A model generated the notes under the pieces. It was given only the letters and a program-made list of their open reading frames with translations, did no database searches and was not told the origin of the DNA. Made by a program: the position numbers and the translations under genes. A DNA stretch of 64,000 nucleotides from Oceanospirillaceae bacterium (GTDB lineage: Bacteria > Pseudomonadota > Gammaproteobacteria > Pseudomonadales > Balneatricaceae): positions 62,001 through 126,000 of the forward strand of contig JABSRB010000002.1 of the NCBI GenBank assembly GCA_013215375.1, read 5' to 3'. Positions within the stretch are counted from its first letter, which is position 1. Each line of letters starts with the position of its first letter. Positions 1 to 9,463 of this stretch are shown one piece after another.

Positions 1-438
1 GACATCGACATCGTGAATATAAACGATATCTAATCGATCTATTTTAAGACGCGCCAAGCTCGCCTCAAACGAGCGCATTACTCCTTCATAAGAATAATCG
101 TAGACAATTTTGTTGTTCGGTGTATTGATAAAGGCACCCGAATTTACCTCGTTCGGTGCACAAGGCTCTAACAATCGACCCACTTTACTGGATATTTTAT
201 AACTATCGCGCGGCAAGTTTGCCAAAAAATCTGCCATGCGCATTTCAGATAAGCCATGTCCGTATTGGGGAGCAGTATCAAAATAGCGGATACCGCTACT
301 CCACGCAGCCTCTAAGGTCTGCCTAGCTTGTGTCTCGGATAACGCCCGATACAAATTACCCAATGGCGCGCAGCCAAAACCTAGTTCACTAAACTCAATA
401 CTACGACCTTTTGGCGTCTTAAAAATAGACTGCTTCAT
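1..438 (-). CDS. Aldo/keto reductase, D-threo-aldose (L-fucose) 1-dehydrogenase-like, partial
   Basis: The gene runs off the left edge, so only the N-terminal ~146 residues are visible. The start includes the motif ELGFGCAPLGNLYR, then a TAPQYGHGLSE segment (catalytic Asp/Tyr region of the AKR fold) and a RLKIDRLDIVYIHD stretch, all typical of the NAD(P)H-dependent aldo/keto reductases that oxidise aldoses at C1 (L-fucose, L-galactose or D-threo-aldose dehydrogenases). The ATG overlaps the stop codon of the upstream ATPase gene as ATGA (435-438), so it is translationally coupled to the sugar ABC operon. This suggests that it oxidises the imported sugar. The substrate is inferred only from family and context. 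Confidence 0.85.
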   Translation of the reverse strand, partial: MKQSIFKTPKGRSIEFSELGFGCAPLGNLYRALSETQARQTLEAAWSSGIRYFDTAPQYGHGLSEMRMADFLANLPRDSYKISSKVGRLLEPCAPNEVNSGAFINTPNNKIVYDYSYEGVMRSFEASLARLKIDRLDIVYIHDVDV

Positions 439-1523
439 AGCACCTCACCTTCACCATCTGCTCGCAGGCGCAATTGTGACTGTGCATCAAATAAATACAC
501 CCGCTTCGAGGTAATTTTGACACTGACGACCTCGCCTATTTGCGATTCAAAATCTGCCGGCATCCTCACCACTATTTGTGCGGACGTTTGCTCATCATCT
601 ATACTGCAAGTGACTATGGTTTCATCTCCCGTGAGTTCTATCGAATAGATCGCGGCTCTGATCTGCCCCTCTCCTGCGACAATACTGATATCTTCCGGGC
701 GGACTCCCAGTACCGCTGCACTTTGATCCGCCATTTTGGGACACAAAAACTCGCAGCTGCGACTACTAAATATCCCCTGCTTGATCGCACCGCGAATAAA
801 GTTCATCCGCGGCGAGCCGACAAAGCCTGCCACAAATAAGTTAGCCGGGTCATTGTAGATCTCTCTCGGGGGCGCCAACTGCTGCACCACTCCCTGATTA
901 ATCACCGCCACTTTGTCTGCCAGTGTCATCGCCTCGATCTGATCGTGGGTAACGTAGACCGTGGTCACCGCGAGTTTCTTTTGTAAATGTTTCAGTTCGG
1001 CGCGCATCTGGCTGCGTAACTGCGCATCTAAGTTAGATAGCGGCTCATCCATCAAAAATAACTTGGGTCTGCGCACCATCGCTCTGGCCAACGCCACGCG
1101 CTGACGTTGACCACCAGAGAGCTGTTTAGGGTAACGCTGTAAATAAGGTTCTAAATGCACCGCTTGCGCCGCCTTTAATACTGCTTCGTCACGCTCTTCC
1201 TTTGGCACTTTACGCAGCAGTAGCGGATAGCCAATATTTTGCATGACACTCATGTGCGGATAGAGCGCGTAACTTTGAAAGACCATGGCGATATCACGAT
1301 ACTTAGGCAAGACATTGGTCACCTCTTGCCCCTGAATATAAACCTCCCCTTGGGTGGCGCTCTCCAGCCCTGCGACAATGCGTAACAAAGTCGTTTTCCC
1401 ACAACCAGAAGGCCCTAGCAATACCAAAAATTGACCTTCTGCTATCTCTAAATCAACCCCTTTCACCACTTCGGTACTGCCGTAGCTCTTACGTATTCCG
1501 GTCAGTTTTATGCTCATGCTCAC
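435..1523 (-). CDS. Sugar ABC transporter ATP-binding protein, MalK/UgpC type
   Basis: This 362-residue protein is the ATPase of a carbohydrate importer. Walker A GPSGCGKTT lies at residues 37-45, the Q-loop Gln at 83, the signature LSGGQ at 135-139, Walker B LFLMDE at 155-160 and the switch His at 193. The C-terminal ~120 residues form the TOBE/MalK-like regulatory region expected of CUT1 ATPases, and the length is normal for them. The start ATG has an AAGGAT ribosome site 8 bases upstream. It is the fourth gene of the binding protein-permease-permease-ATPase-AKR operon and overlaps the AKR gene by 4 bases. It should sit on the cytoplasmic face of the inner membrane with the two permeases. 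Confidence 0.95.
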   Translation of the reverse strand: MSMSIKLTGIRKSYGSTEVVKGVDLEIAEGQFLVLLGPSGCGKTTLLRIVAGLESATQGEVYIQGQEVTNVLPKYRDIAMVFQSYALYPHMSVMQNIGYPLLLRKVPKEERDEAVLKAAQAVHLEPYLQRYPKQLSGGQRQRVALARAMVRRPKLFLMDEPLSNLDAQLRSQMRAELKHLQKKLAVTTVYVTHDQIEAMTLADKVAVINQGVVQQLAPPREIYNDPANLFVAGFVGSPRMNFIRGAIKQGIFSSRSCEFLCPKMADQSAAVLGVRPEDISIVAGEGQIRAAIYSIELTGDETIVTCSIDDEQTSAQIVVRMPADFESQIGEVVSVKITSKRVYLFDAQSQLRLRADGEGEVL

Positions 1524-1589
1524 ATCCTTTCATCGACAATTCTTATCATTTATTGTTATTTTTTCTATCGTTTGCGAACTCTGAAATTA

Positions 1590-2645
1590 TTAACCTTTCA
1601 CCGCTCCCGCCAATTGCCCTTTATTAATTAACCTGCCGATAAAACCAGCCGCAATCAACACTGGCACCACCATCACCACAATTAATACTGACATATACCA
1701 CCACTGTGGCCCACGGGTAGCATTTTGCGCCGCGACCATTAACGGCATGGTCTGTGCATCCGCCGTTGACAAAAATAGCGCCAGTAAATATTCGTTCCAG
1801 GAGAGAATCAATACCAGCATCGTAGTCGCCGCCAAGCCAGGTTTTGCCAATGGCAGGTAAATGGTCAAAAACACCCGCATCCGGGAGGCGCCATCAAGCA
1901 TTGCACTCTCCTCTAAATCCACCGGGATTTTGGCAAAAAAGTCGCGCATCAACCACACCACAATCGGTAAATTCACCGCCATATAAGTCACTATTAACGC
2001 AAAGTGGGTATCCAACAACCCCAGTTGTTGGAACATAATATAGATCGGCAATACTGAGACCACAGGCGGCATAATGCGCTGCGAAATAATCCAAAAGAGG
2101 ATGTCATTGTTGCCCAAGGCACGGGTAAAGTAGCGACTAAAAGCCAACACAAAGACCACAAACAACGCCACTCCAATACTGAGCGATAACTGCCACTGCA
2201 TACCCACGGTGACCGTTAAATAAACCACCAGCGCTACAATGCCAATAAAACCTACAATACTGCCAAGCTTAGGTTTGTATTCAATCCGGGTTAACGCATA
2301 GGCCGACATAGAGCCGATGAAAACCGCGAGAACGGTACTAATGGAAGCGATAATGATCGAATTTAAATAAGGCCTTAACGTATCTTGCCCCAAGTCGATA
2401 AAGATATATTTCCAAGCGTGCAGCGAGGGCTCAAAATCGATAAAGGGTATATAAAAGGGCCCATCTGACACTTGGATGGGTAATTTAAAAGACGTCACAA
2501 ACAACCAATACAGTGGGAACAGCACCACAAAGCTCCAAACAAATAAAATGCTGTAAGTGAATATTTTCTTCAACGGCGACATTGACTGTAAATCTTTGGG
2601 CTCGCTAAGCCTCTGCCATAGGCTTTTGTTCATTAAACTCATCAA
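1590..2645 (-). CDS. Carbohydrate ABC transporter permease, MalG/UgpE type
   Basis: This 351-residue inner-membrane permease has an N-terminal membrane segment around residues 30-50 followed by several more. The cytoplasmic EAA loop, reading EESAMLDGASRMRVF, contacts the ATPase. At ~350 residues it is longer than the usual ~280 because of an extra hydrophobic insertion around residues 130-170 between the first segments. The end matches MalG relatives. It lies 6 bases downstream of the partner permease and 66 bases upstream of the ATPase gene, in one operon. The substrate is probably an oligosaccharide or sugar acid, inferred from the neighbouring catabolic genes. Confidence 0.93.
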   Translation of the reverse strand: MMSLMNKSLWQRLSEPKDLQSMSPLKKIFTYSILFVWSFVVLFPLYWLFVTSFKLPIQVSDGPFYIPFIDFEPSLHAWKYIFIDLGQDTLRPYLNSIIIASISTVLAVFIGSMSAYALTRIEYKPKLGSIVGFIGIVALVVYLTVTVGMQWQLSLSIGVALFVVFVLAFSRYFTRALGNNDILFWIISQRIMPPVVSVLPIYIMFQQLGLLDTHFALIVTYMAVNLPIVVWLMRDFFAKIPVDLEESAMLDGASRMRVFLTIYLPLAKPGLAATTMLVLILSWNEYLLALFLSTADAQTMPLMVAAQNATRGPQWWYMSVLIVVMVVPVLIAAGFIGRLINKGQLAGAVKG

Positions 2646-2651
2646 ATGCTC

Positions 2652-3773
2652 CTAAGCGCCTTTAGCGACAGTGCGCTGACCGACAAAATTAAAGAAAGAG
2701 ACACAAATCACCACTGCTACAAACAATAACGAGTAACCTACCGCTGCTGAGCCGCCCAAATCTTGGGTGCGCCAGGCGATAAAGGAATGCAAAGTCATAG
2801 ACTCAGTGGCTATCCCTGGCCCACCATTGGTCAAAATATTGGGTAAATCAATAATCTTAAACGCTTCGATTAAGCGGATTAACACCGCAGTGGCAGCTAC
2901 GGCTGCTATCGATGGAAAGGTAATATCCTTAAACACCCGCCAGCTACCCGCACCATCTAGCTGCGCGGCTTCCACTTGCTCTTTAGGCTGGTTTTCTATC
3001 GCCGCTAACAACACCATGAATAAAAAGGGAATCCACTGCCAAGAGTCGCCTATCAATACCACCCAGCGCGCCATCCAGGCATCTGCCGCCCAGGAGAACT
3101 CCGCCAGTCCAAACATCGACCAAATGGGTGCAAACGGCCCCTGAGACATATCCATCAGCATTCTAAACGCGTAGGCAATCCCTACCGGCGTTACCATAAT
3201 GGGGATAAAAAAGGCCATGCGAAAAAAGTGCTTACCGCGAATTTTTTGGGCGCACAGCAGTGCTAGTCCCAGTGCAACAAAGAACTGAATAGCCACACCG
3301 ACAAATACATAAAAGAGTGTCACCATCAATGATCCAGGGTGCCCAGTACCATTTAATACGCTAAACGCCAACAGTGTTAATGCCGACAGTACTAGCGCGG
3401 TTATCAGCCGCCCAATACCGCCTATCACCGATGCCTTGCCACTGGCAAAATAGCGCACTAGCCAATAACAAAAGCTACCAATAAACAAAGCAATGATTAG
3501 CCATTCCCAAAGTAAAAGCTCACCAAAGGTGCCCAGAAAATGATATTGCTGGGAGCCTGAAAAAAGTTTTTTAAAGTTGTATATCCCGACAAATTTTAGC
3601 TCGAAGCCGCCTGAAACTAGTTTAAAGCGCGACATCGATAAATACGCCGATAACAACAGCGGATAGATAGCTAAAAAAAGAATAATTAAGACGGTGGGAA
3701 AAATCAGTAACTGCGGTGTCAGCTTATCGATGCGCTGCGCAAAACCCACCTTAGCTTGGTTGACCTCAGACAT
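2652..3773 (-). CDS. Carbohydrate ABC transporter permease, MalF/UgpA type
   Basis: This is the first permease of the sugar importer. I chose the ATG at 3773 (protein starting MSEVNQAK) because a GAGG ribosome site stands about 7 bases in front of it. An in-frame start 30 bases further upstream has none. The protein has ~373 residues and 7-8 hydrophobic segments. The EAA loop, reading EQVEAAQLDGAGSWRVF, is the coupling helix to the ATPase. As in the second permease there is an unusual extra hydrophobic region (about residues 95-150). The gene follows the binding-protein gene and precedes the MalG-type permease with almost no gap. Confidence 0.92.
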   Translation of the reverse strand: MSEVNQAKVGFAQRIDKLTPQLLIFPTVLIILFLAIYPLLLSAYLSMSRFKLVSGGFELKFVGIYNFKKLFSGSQQYHFLGTFGELLLWEWLIIALFIGSFCYWLVRYFASGKASVIGGIGRLITALVLSALTLLAFSVLNGTGHPGSLMVTLFYVFVGVAIQFFVALGLALLCAQKIRGKHFFRMAFFIPIMVTPVGIAYAFRMLMDMSQGPFAPIWSMFGLAEFSWAADAWMARWVVLIGDSWQWIPFLFMVLLAAIENQPKEQVEAAQLDGAGSWRVFKDITFPSIAAVAATAVLIRLIEAFKIIDLPNILTNGGPGIATESMTLHSFIAWRTQDLGGSAAVGYSLLFVAVVICVSFFNFVGQRTVAKGA

Positions 3774-3862
3774 AGTTATCCTCAGATAAAGACGTTTCAA
3801 CAAAAAGAGGCAGCGCGCAGCAAGCGTTGGAGAGTTTGCCTGCTACGCGCCGTGCAAAAAGG

Positions 3863-5368
3863 CTATAGGCCTAAAGTTGCTTTATAAAGCTCTAGCTGTT
3901 CAGCTTTTCCCAACTCTTCATTCAGCTCATCCCACCCCTCTTCAATCGTCTCCATGGTCTGATTGACGTCTATTTCACCGGCTAAGTAACGCGCTAGCGC
4001 TGTATCTAACACCACTTGCTGGTAGTTTTGGTTCTTCGGAATGCGTAGGTCTAACAACATGTTGGGGCTATTAAGACTATCTTTAATCGCGCCTAAGTAG
4101 TTTTCTGCGGCCTCTTTACTCATGCCTGCATCTAACCAGCCTTGCATGTTATTAAATTGTGATAGGCGATACGGATTAAAACCAGTCGCGCCAATAGTGA
4201 CATCTTTATTCGATTGAGCGGGTTGTGATACATACGAGAAGTACTCGTACGCTGCCTGCTTAACTTTATCATCAGCGGCGGCATTAATGCCTCCAGACCA
4301 GCCACCAAAGGCCGCATAAGGGGCGCGGTTAATGCCATCAACTGCGTGGGGGCAGCTAGTAGCGGTACAAGTTTCTAGCTTACCTGTGTCACGATTTAAC
4401 ACCTTGGTAGAGCCTGGCAACATCGCTGCGCCCACTTTATCAATCACCTTTGACGAGTTCGGGTCAATCGCCAGCGTGCCCACATCGCCCCAGTCAATGG
4501 TCAGTGCACAGCGCCCAGCGGTAAATAACCCACGAGTATCGCCCACATCGAGATTAATTTCATCGGCAGGTGCGTATTTACTGGTCTCTTTATAGATATG
4601 CAGTGCCGCGGCAAAAGCATCATTATTCACTAGCGGCTTCATGTCTTTAGTATCAAAGAATGCCCCCTGTGAAGTGCCCTGGCTCTGTAAATAACCACCG
4701 GCAATAGACATCACTGCCCAATAGGCCTGTGCGTTACGCTTTTTAGAGATACAAGAACCGTAATCGGGTTTGCCATCACCATTCATGTCTTGACCGTTAA
4801 CGGCTTTAGCAATCGCCAGATACTCATCCCAAGTGTTAGGTGGCGCGAGTCCCGCCTCTTTAAGCACGTCGGTGCGATAATAAATCATGTGAAAATCGCC
4901 ATCTAAGGTCAGTAGATAGGTCTTGCCTTTATACTGGGTCGAGAAGGAGCGAAAGAACGGACTTATGTCGCTCTCCTCTAAGGCTTTGTCTTTGGCAACA
5001 TTGGCACTAATGTCTTGTAGATAACCTGGATCGGCATAATCTACCACCCACTGTGGGGCAAATACTGCAGCATCGACACTGTTGGTACCTGTGGCAAAAT
5101 CTGTCAGCAGCTTGGTATACAGATCAGAGAAAGGCACGGTGATAATATTGATAGTCGCACCCGTTAACGCCTTAAATTCAGGCGCATGGCGCTGTAGCGG
5201 CTCTGCAATTTGCGGACCGGTAAAGGTCATTACATTGACAGTCACGCCATCAAATTTTTTCGCCTGTACAGTATTGGCACCGAGTGCCAGCACCATAGCA
5301 GAAGCAGCTGTCACACCCGCTGCTAACTTACCTAAATTAAACGTCGGGCTCTTCTTTAATAATCTCAT
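3863..5368 (-). CDS. Extracellular sugar-binding protein of ABC transporter (family 1)
   Basis: This 501-residue periplasmic binding protein has an N-terminal signal sequence of about 36 residues (basic LLKK start, hydrophobic AAGVTAASAMVLALGA, cleavage after VQA). The mature part has the features of family 1 sugar-binding proteins: an N-terminal VNVMTFTGPQ strand, a central NTWDEYLAIAKAV segment and a C-terminal helical region. It is somewhat longer than MalE (~396). It is first in the operon, so it is presumably made in excess over the permeases. An 89-base gap separates it from the first permease. The ligand cannot be read from the sequence. Confidence 0.93.
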   Translation of the reverse strand: MRLLKKSPTFNLGKLAAGVTAASAMVLALGANTVQAKKFDGVTVNVMTFTGPQIAEPLQRHAPEFKALTGATINIITVPFSDLYTKLLTDFATGTNSVDAAVFAPQWVVDYADPGYLQDISANVAKDKALEESDISPFFRSFSTQYKGKTYLLTLDGDFHMIYYRTDVLKEAGLAPPNTWDEYLAIAKAVNGQDMNGDGKPDYGSCISKKRNAQAYWAVMSIAGGYLQSQGTSQGAFFDTKDMKPLVNNDAFAAALHIYKETSKYAPADEINLDVGDTRGLFTAGRCALTIDWGDVGTLAIDPNSSKVIDKVGAAMLPGSTKVLNRDTGKLETCTATSCPHAVDGINRAPYAAFGGWSGGINAAADDKVKQAAYEYFSYVSQPAQSNKDVTIGATGFNPYRLSQFNNMQGWLDAGMSKEAAENYLGAIKDSLNSPNMLLDLRIPKNQNYQQVVLDTALARYLAGEIDVNQTMETIEEGWDELNEELGKAEQLELYKATLGL

Positions 5369-5455
5369 GGTTTGTCGTCTCCACTTTTTATATTTATTAT
5401 GGGATTTTCATCCCTAAAGATCCCCGACATCTGGGATAAATCATTACCATCGGGG

Positions 5456-6154
5456 TTATTTGTCGGCAAACAACTCAGGTTGTTCACTAAACAAAATATC
5501 GATAAGAGCAACCACTTTGCTCACATGTTTGGTCATGGCTAGTGCTGCACCATCACCATCATTATTCGTAATCGCATCTAATATTGCCTTGTGCTCTAAA
5601 TAGGTATCTTGCGGGCGCCCAGGTGATGACAAGTGCAGCTTTCGCACTCTTGCCAGCTGTGCATAAGCCCCTTCAATCACCCTTCGCAGGCGCACAAAAC
5701 CGGTAAAGTCACAGAGCAACTGGTGAAATTCTTCATCCAACTGATAAAAACTCTCATAATCTTCATCTTCTACCGACACTTTCTGATAGCGAACATTACG
5801 TGTTAACAAGGTCAACATTTCTGGCGTATGCTGCTCAGCGACATGCCTGGCAATTGCCACTTCCAAGGCTTGGCGAATAAAGGCACTCTCTTGCACATCG
5901 CTAATATGTATCTTGGTAACGTAGGTACCGCGCTGGGGGAAAACCTCCACTAATCGATCTTGGGCCAATTTGGCAATCGCGTCACTGACAGGGGTTCGAG
6001 AAACGCCTAGAGCACGGCCCACTTCCTCTTTGACAATCGCAGTCCCCGGCGGTAAATCTTGATCGACGATCGCTTTGAGTAGGATCTCGTACACTTGTAT
6101 TGAGAGCGCTTTAGAGCGGTCGAGATTGGCACTGCTTAAGAAACTAAAGGGCAT
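5456..6154 (-). CDS. GntR family transcriptional regulator with FCD domain
   Basis: This 232-residue regulator has an N-terminal winged helix (residues ~14-80, with the GntR signature GRALGVSRTPVSDAIAKL) and an all-helical FCD ligand-binding domain (residues ~85-220, with Asp/His positions typical of its metal-dependent effector site). FCD regulators often respond to sugar acids or carboxylates. The gene sits between the ABC operon (same strand, downstream) and the divergent UxaA/Gfo-Idh pair. It is the obvious candidate repressor of both. Palindromes just upstream of its start (6179-6203) probably form its operator. Confidence 0.93.
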   Translation of the reverse strand: MPFSFLSSANLDRSKALSIQVYEILLKAIVDQDLPPGTAIVKEEVGRALGVSRTPVSDAIAKLAQDRLVEVFPQRGTYVTKIHISDVQESAFIRQALEVAIARHVAEQHTPEMLTLLTRNVRYQKVSVEDEDYESFYQLDEEFHQLLCDFTGFVRLRRVIEGAYAQLARVRKLHLSSPGRPQDTYLEHKAILDAITNNDGDGAALAMTKHVSKVVALIDILFSEQPELFADK

Positions 6155-6178
6155 ATAAAATATCTTCCAGTCGAGTTG

Positions 6179-6203
6179 CTAACATGTTAGTGTGCTAGCA
6201 TAC
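6179..6203. promoter_or_regulatory. Candidate GntR/FCD operator
   Basis: The perfect 12-base palindrome CTAACATGTTAG lies at 6179-6190. A second inverted motif centred on GCTAGC (6194-6199) follows it directly. Both are about 25-50 bases upstream of the GntR-family gene and within the divergent promoter region of the UxaA-family gene. FCD regulators bind short palindromes of this size, so autoregulation and control of the divergent operon are likely. The assignment is an inference from position and symmetry. Confidence 0.5.
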
Positions 6204-6347
6204 ATTAAGTCAAGGTTATTTTTTAATCACTTCTTTACGTTTTTATAGGTACATTTTTCAGACTGTGTTTTACTAAAAGGCTAATAATTTAGAATCATCA
6301 GCATGTAGAGCGCAAAAGGCAAATAATAATTATAAGAGACTAAAATA

Positions 6348-7865
6348 ATGACAAGTCATATCTTACAGCTACATGCCAACGATAATGTAGTGGTTGCACT
6401 GCGTGCCTTGGAATTGGGTAGCAACATAGAGACACGCGGTGCCGTCTCGGCGCAAAGCAGCATTCCTAAAGGTCATAAAATCGCGCTCGTTGATATTGAA
6501 AAAGACCAGCCCATTCGTAAATACAATCAAATCATCGGCTTCGCCACTTGCTCAATTAGTGCGGGATCTCATGTGCATGTGCACAATTGTGGTATGGGCG
6601 AACTCGACCTTGATTACGCCATCTCAAGCGCCGCAACACCTGTGGTAACAGTATCCAGCGCGCAACGCCGTACTTTCATGGGTTATTTGCGCGCTAACGG
6701 CAAAGTGGGTACTCGCAATTACATTGGCCTAATCGCCTCCGTTAATTGCTCGGCCACCGTGGTGCGTTTTATTGCAAATCACTTCAATCACTCAGACATT
6801 TTAAAAGCCTACCCCAATATCGATGGCGTCGTGGCCATTCATCACGCCAGCGGGTGCGGTATGGCTAATAGCGGCGAAGGGTTCGACAATTTAAAGCGTG
6901 CGTTAGTGGGCTACAGTCAACACCCCAATTTTGCTAGCGTATTGCAGGTAGGCTTAGGCTGTGAAGTAATGCAACTTGGCGAGCTAAAAGCCACAGACAA
7001 ACATGCTGTCATCCAAAAAATGACCATCCAAGCTGAAGGCGGCACTTCAAAAACCATTGCCGCTGGCATCGAGAAAATCAGCAATATGTTAGCTGCAGCC
7101 AATGCCATTGAACGTCAGCCACTGCCCGTTAGCGAACTCACCTTAGCCCTGCAATGCGGCGGTTCCGATAGCTATTCTGGTATTACCGCCAACCCGGCTC
7201 TAGGCAGAGCAGCCGATTTACTGATCGAGCAAGGCGGCACTGCCATTTTGTCAGAAACCTCAGAGATTTTTGGTGCCGAGCACTTACTCACAGCTCGCGC
7301 AGTCAACAATGAGGTGGCGCAAAAGGTGATCAAACGTATTGATTGGTGGCGTCACTATACCGCTATCAATGGCGGCAATATGAACAACAACCCCTCCCCT
7401 GGCAACAAAGCTGGCGGTTTAACCACCATCTTAGAAAAATCCCTGGGCGCCGTTGCCAAAAGTGGCAATACACCGCTGCAAGATTTTTACCTGTACGCTG
7501 AGCCGATCACCAAGAAAGGGTTTGTATTTATGGACAGTCCAGGGTTCGATCCTTGCTCGGTTACCGGGCAAGTGGCCTCTGGTGCTAATATTGTCTGTTT
7601 CACCACAGGTCGCGGCTCAGCTTTTGGCTTTAAGCCTGTGCCCTCAATCAAACTTGCCACCAACAGTGAGATGTACAATTTTCAAGAGGAGGATATGGAC
7701 ATCAACTGTGGCGACATTATCGATGCACAGGTAAGCATCGAGCAAAAAGCTCAGCAAATTTTTGAGCACATCATCAAGACAGCCTCTGGCGAGCAATCCA
7801 AGAGTGAAGCACTGGGCTACGGCGACAATGAATTTGTGCCTTGGCAAATTGGTGCGGTTATGTAA
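6348..7865 (+). CDS. UxaA family hydratase/dehydratase (altronate/galactarate dehydratase-like)
   Basis: This 505-residue protein has a SAF domain at residues ~10-90 (ILQLHANDNVVVALRAL start) followed by the long UxaA catalytic region. Conserved segments include GYLRANGKVGTRNYIGLI, HHASGCGM, LGCEVMQLG, LQCGGSDSYSGITANPALG and ETSEIFGAEH. These metal-dependent enzymes dehydrate aldonic or aldaric acids to 2-keto-3-deoxy acids. The fused SAF-UxaA layout matches altronate dehydratase. Together with the AKR and the Gfo/Idh enzyme next to it, it suggests a non-phosphorylated sugar-acid pathway. The exact acid is unknown, so no gene symbol is given. Confidence 0.9.
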   Translation: MTSHILQLHANDNVVVALRALELGSNIETRGAVSAQSSIPKGHKIALVDIEKDQPIRKYNQIIGFATCSISAGSHVHVHNCGMGELDLDYAISSAATPVVTVSSAQRRTFMGYLRANGKVGTRNYIGLIASVNCSATVVRFIANHFNHSDILKAYPNIDGVVAIHHASGCGMANSGEGFDNLKRALVGYSQHPNFASVLQVGLGCEVMQLGELKATDKHAVIQKMTIQAEGGTSKTIAAGIEKISNMLAAANAIERQPLPVSELTLALQCGGSDSYSGITANPALGRAADLLIEQGGTAILSETSEIFGAEHLLTARAVNNEVAQKVIKRIDWWRHYTAINGGNMNNNPSPGNKAGGLTTILEKSLGAVAKSGNTPLQDFYLYAEPITKKGFVFMDSPGFDPCSVTGQVASGANIVCFTTGRGSAFGFKPVPSIKLATNSEMYNFQEEDMDINCGDIIDAQVSIEQKAQQIFEHIIKTASGEQSKSEALGYGDNEFVPWQIGAVM

Positions 7866-7912
7866 AATGACAGCTTATTAAAAATAAAATTCAAAGGGAT
7901 TAGGGAGTTAAC

Positions 7913-8926
7913 ATGAGTAAAATATTAAATTGGGGCATTATCAGCACCGCCAAAATTGGCCGCGTCCAAGTGATACCCGCTCTACAGCAGTCAAAATTAC
8001 TCAAAGTGACCGCGATTGCCTCACGCAGCCAAGAATCCGCACAAGCCGTTGCCGACGAGCTAAAAATCCCCAATGCCTACGCTAGTTACGAGCAATTACT
8101 CGCTGACCCCGACATCGATGTTATTTACAACCCGCTTCCCAACCACTTACACGTCCCCCTCACCATCGCCGCTTTGCAGGCAGGTAAACATGTATTGTGT
8201 GAAAAACCACTAGCACTGACTGCCGATGAAGCTCAGCAGCTAGTAGAGGTAAGTAAACAGACCGGTAAGTTAGTGGAAGAGGCCTTTATGGTGCGCTCCA
8301 ACCCTCAGTGGCAGTGGGTGCGTGAGCAAATAAAAAACCAGAGCATCGGTAAACTCTGCGCCATTCAAGGGGCATTTAGCTACTTTAATAACGATGTTAA
8401 CAATATTCGCAACCAGGCCGACATCGGTGGTGGTGGCATTTACGATATCGGTTGCTACTTAATCAACACCTCGCGTTTTGTCACTGGCGAAGAGCCCTGT
8501 AAAGTCTCCGCTATCATTGAACGTGATCCCGACATGTTTACCGATAGACTGGCATCGGCGATTATGCTGTTCCCCAGTGGAGTGCAAATGACTTGGGTGT
8601 GTTCAACGCAGCTAACGCCGTACCAAAGAGTTAATTTTCTAGGCACTACCGGGCGCATTGAAGTTAAAATTCCCTTCAACGCTCCTAACGATAGTGAAAA
8701 CATGGTCTTTATCGATGATGGCAGCGACTTAACTGGTGCAAACATTAAGCGCCAGGCGTTTCCTGTTATCGATCAATACCAGTTGCAGGGTGATAATTTT
8801 TGCGCCGCCATTAATACCCGGCAAGCACAAAAAAATCCACTGGCAGATTCTATTGCCAATATGCGTGTGATAGATGCGATCTTCAGCGCGGCAAAAACCG
8901 GTCAATGGGTGGATGTAGCAAGATAA
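7913..8926 (+). CDS. Gfo/Idh/MocA family NAD(P)-dependent oxidoreductase
   Basis: This 337-residue protein has an N-terminal Rossmann fold (NWGIISTAKIGRVQV, a slightly atypical glycine motif). The EKP motif at residues 97-99 (CEKPLA) carries the catalytic lysine of this family. The C-terminal sheet domain is present (residues ~130-330, with GGGGIYDIGCYLINTSR). Such enzymes oxidise or reduce sugars, inositols or deoxy-sugars. It is 47 bases downstream of the UxaA-family gene, preceded by an AGGGAG ribosome site, and is presumably in one transcript with it. The substrate is not determinable from sequence. Confidence 0.92.
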   Translation: MSKILNWGIISTAKIGRVQVIPALQQSKLLKVTAIASRSQESAQAVADELKIPNAYASYEQLLADPDIDVIYNPLPNHLHVPLTIAALQAGKHVLCEKPLALTADEAQQLVEVSKQTGKLVEEAFMVRSNPQWQWVREQIKNQSIGKLCAIQGAFSYFNNDVNNIRNQADIGGGGIYDIGCYLINTSRFVTGEEPCKVSAIIERDPDMFTDRLASAIMLFPSGVQMTWVCSTQLTPYQRVNFLGTTGRIEVKIPFNAPNDSENMVFIDDGSDLTGANIKRQAFPVIDQYQLQGDNFCAAINTRQAQKNPLADSIANMRVIDAIFSAAKTGQWVDVAR

Positions 8927-8935
8927 CAGCAGCTG

Positions 8936-9430
8936 CTAATCAGGCGTTTTTAACAAAAAACGCGCTCTGCCCTGCTCATCATTAATGGCTATGTGTTGAT
9001 AATCTGCCTTGGCGATTTTCAGATAAATGCACGGATTAGTGATCACTTGGGCAGAGAGATTACCAGGAGCTGGCTGCTGCCACCCAAGCGTCAGCGAAAC
9101 CCTACCGTCCACTATCTGTGTTTGCTCGCTCAACAACTTGAAGTAATACCCAGCTGTTGGCCGCACCCCCATCGCCACTTTAACAAACCAAAATGCATCA
9201 TCTTGAGAGAGAGCTGCGGCACTAGGCTCTTTTGGCTGCAAAGAAAACACCAACGCACTGTCTGTTATCTTTTTCTCACTAATAAAAGAGGCACTGGCCA
9301 CTTTTGCATTTAAGCATTGGTTGCGCTGTTCATATTCGCTCACACTCAATGCAGTACTGGAGCAGCTAATCAGTGCGCCACATGCTACAAGCAGGCTAAT
9401 TACTGCTTTGTTCTTTAATACATTTATCAT
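8936..9430 (-). CDS. Small predicted lipoprotein, function unknown
   Basis: The 164-residue product begins with a basic MINVLKNK, a hydrophobic stretch and the lipobox LISC at about residues 20-23. It should therefore be lipidated and exported. The mature region is beta-rich with two further cysteines (near QCLNAK and NPCIYL) that could pair. I do not recognise a named domain. It ends 10 bases after the convergent Gfo/Idh gene and follows the subtilase gene by 33 bases on the same strand, so the two could be cotranscribed. Confidence 0.7.
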   Translation of the reverse strand: MINVLKNKAVISLLVACGALISCSSTALSVSEYEQRNQCLNAKVASASFISEKKITDSALVFSLQPKEPSAAALSQDDAFWFVKVAMGVRPTAGYYFKLLSEQTQIVDGRVSLTLGWQQPAPGNLSAQVITNPCIYLKIAKADYQHIAINDEQGRARFLLKTPD

Positions 9431-9463
9431 CTTTCAATCTCCATGACTGATGCAGACAAACCT

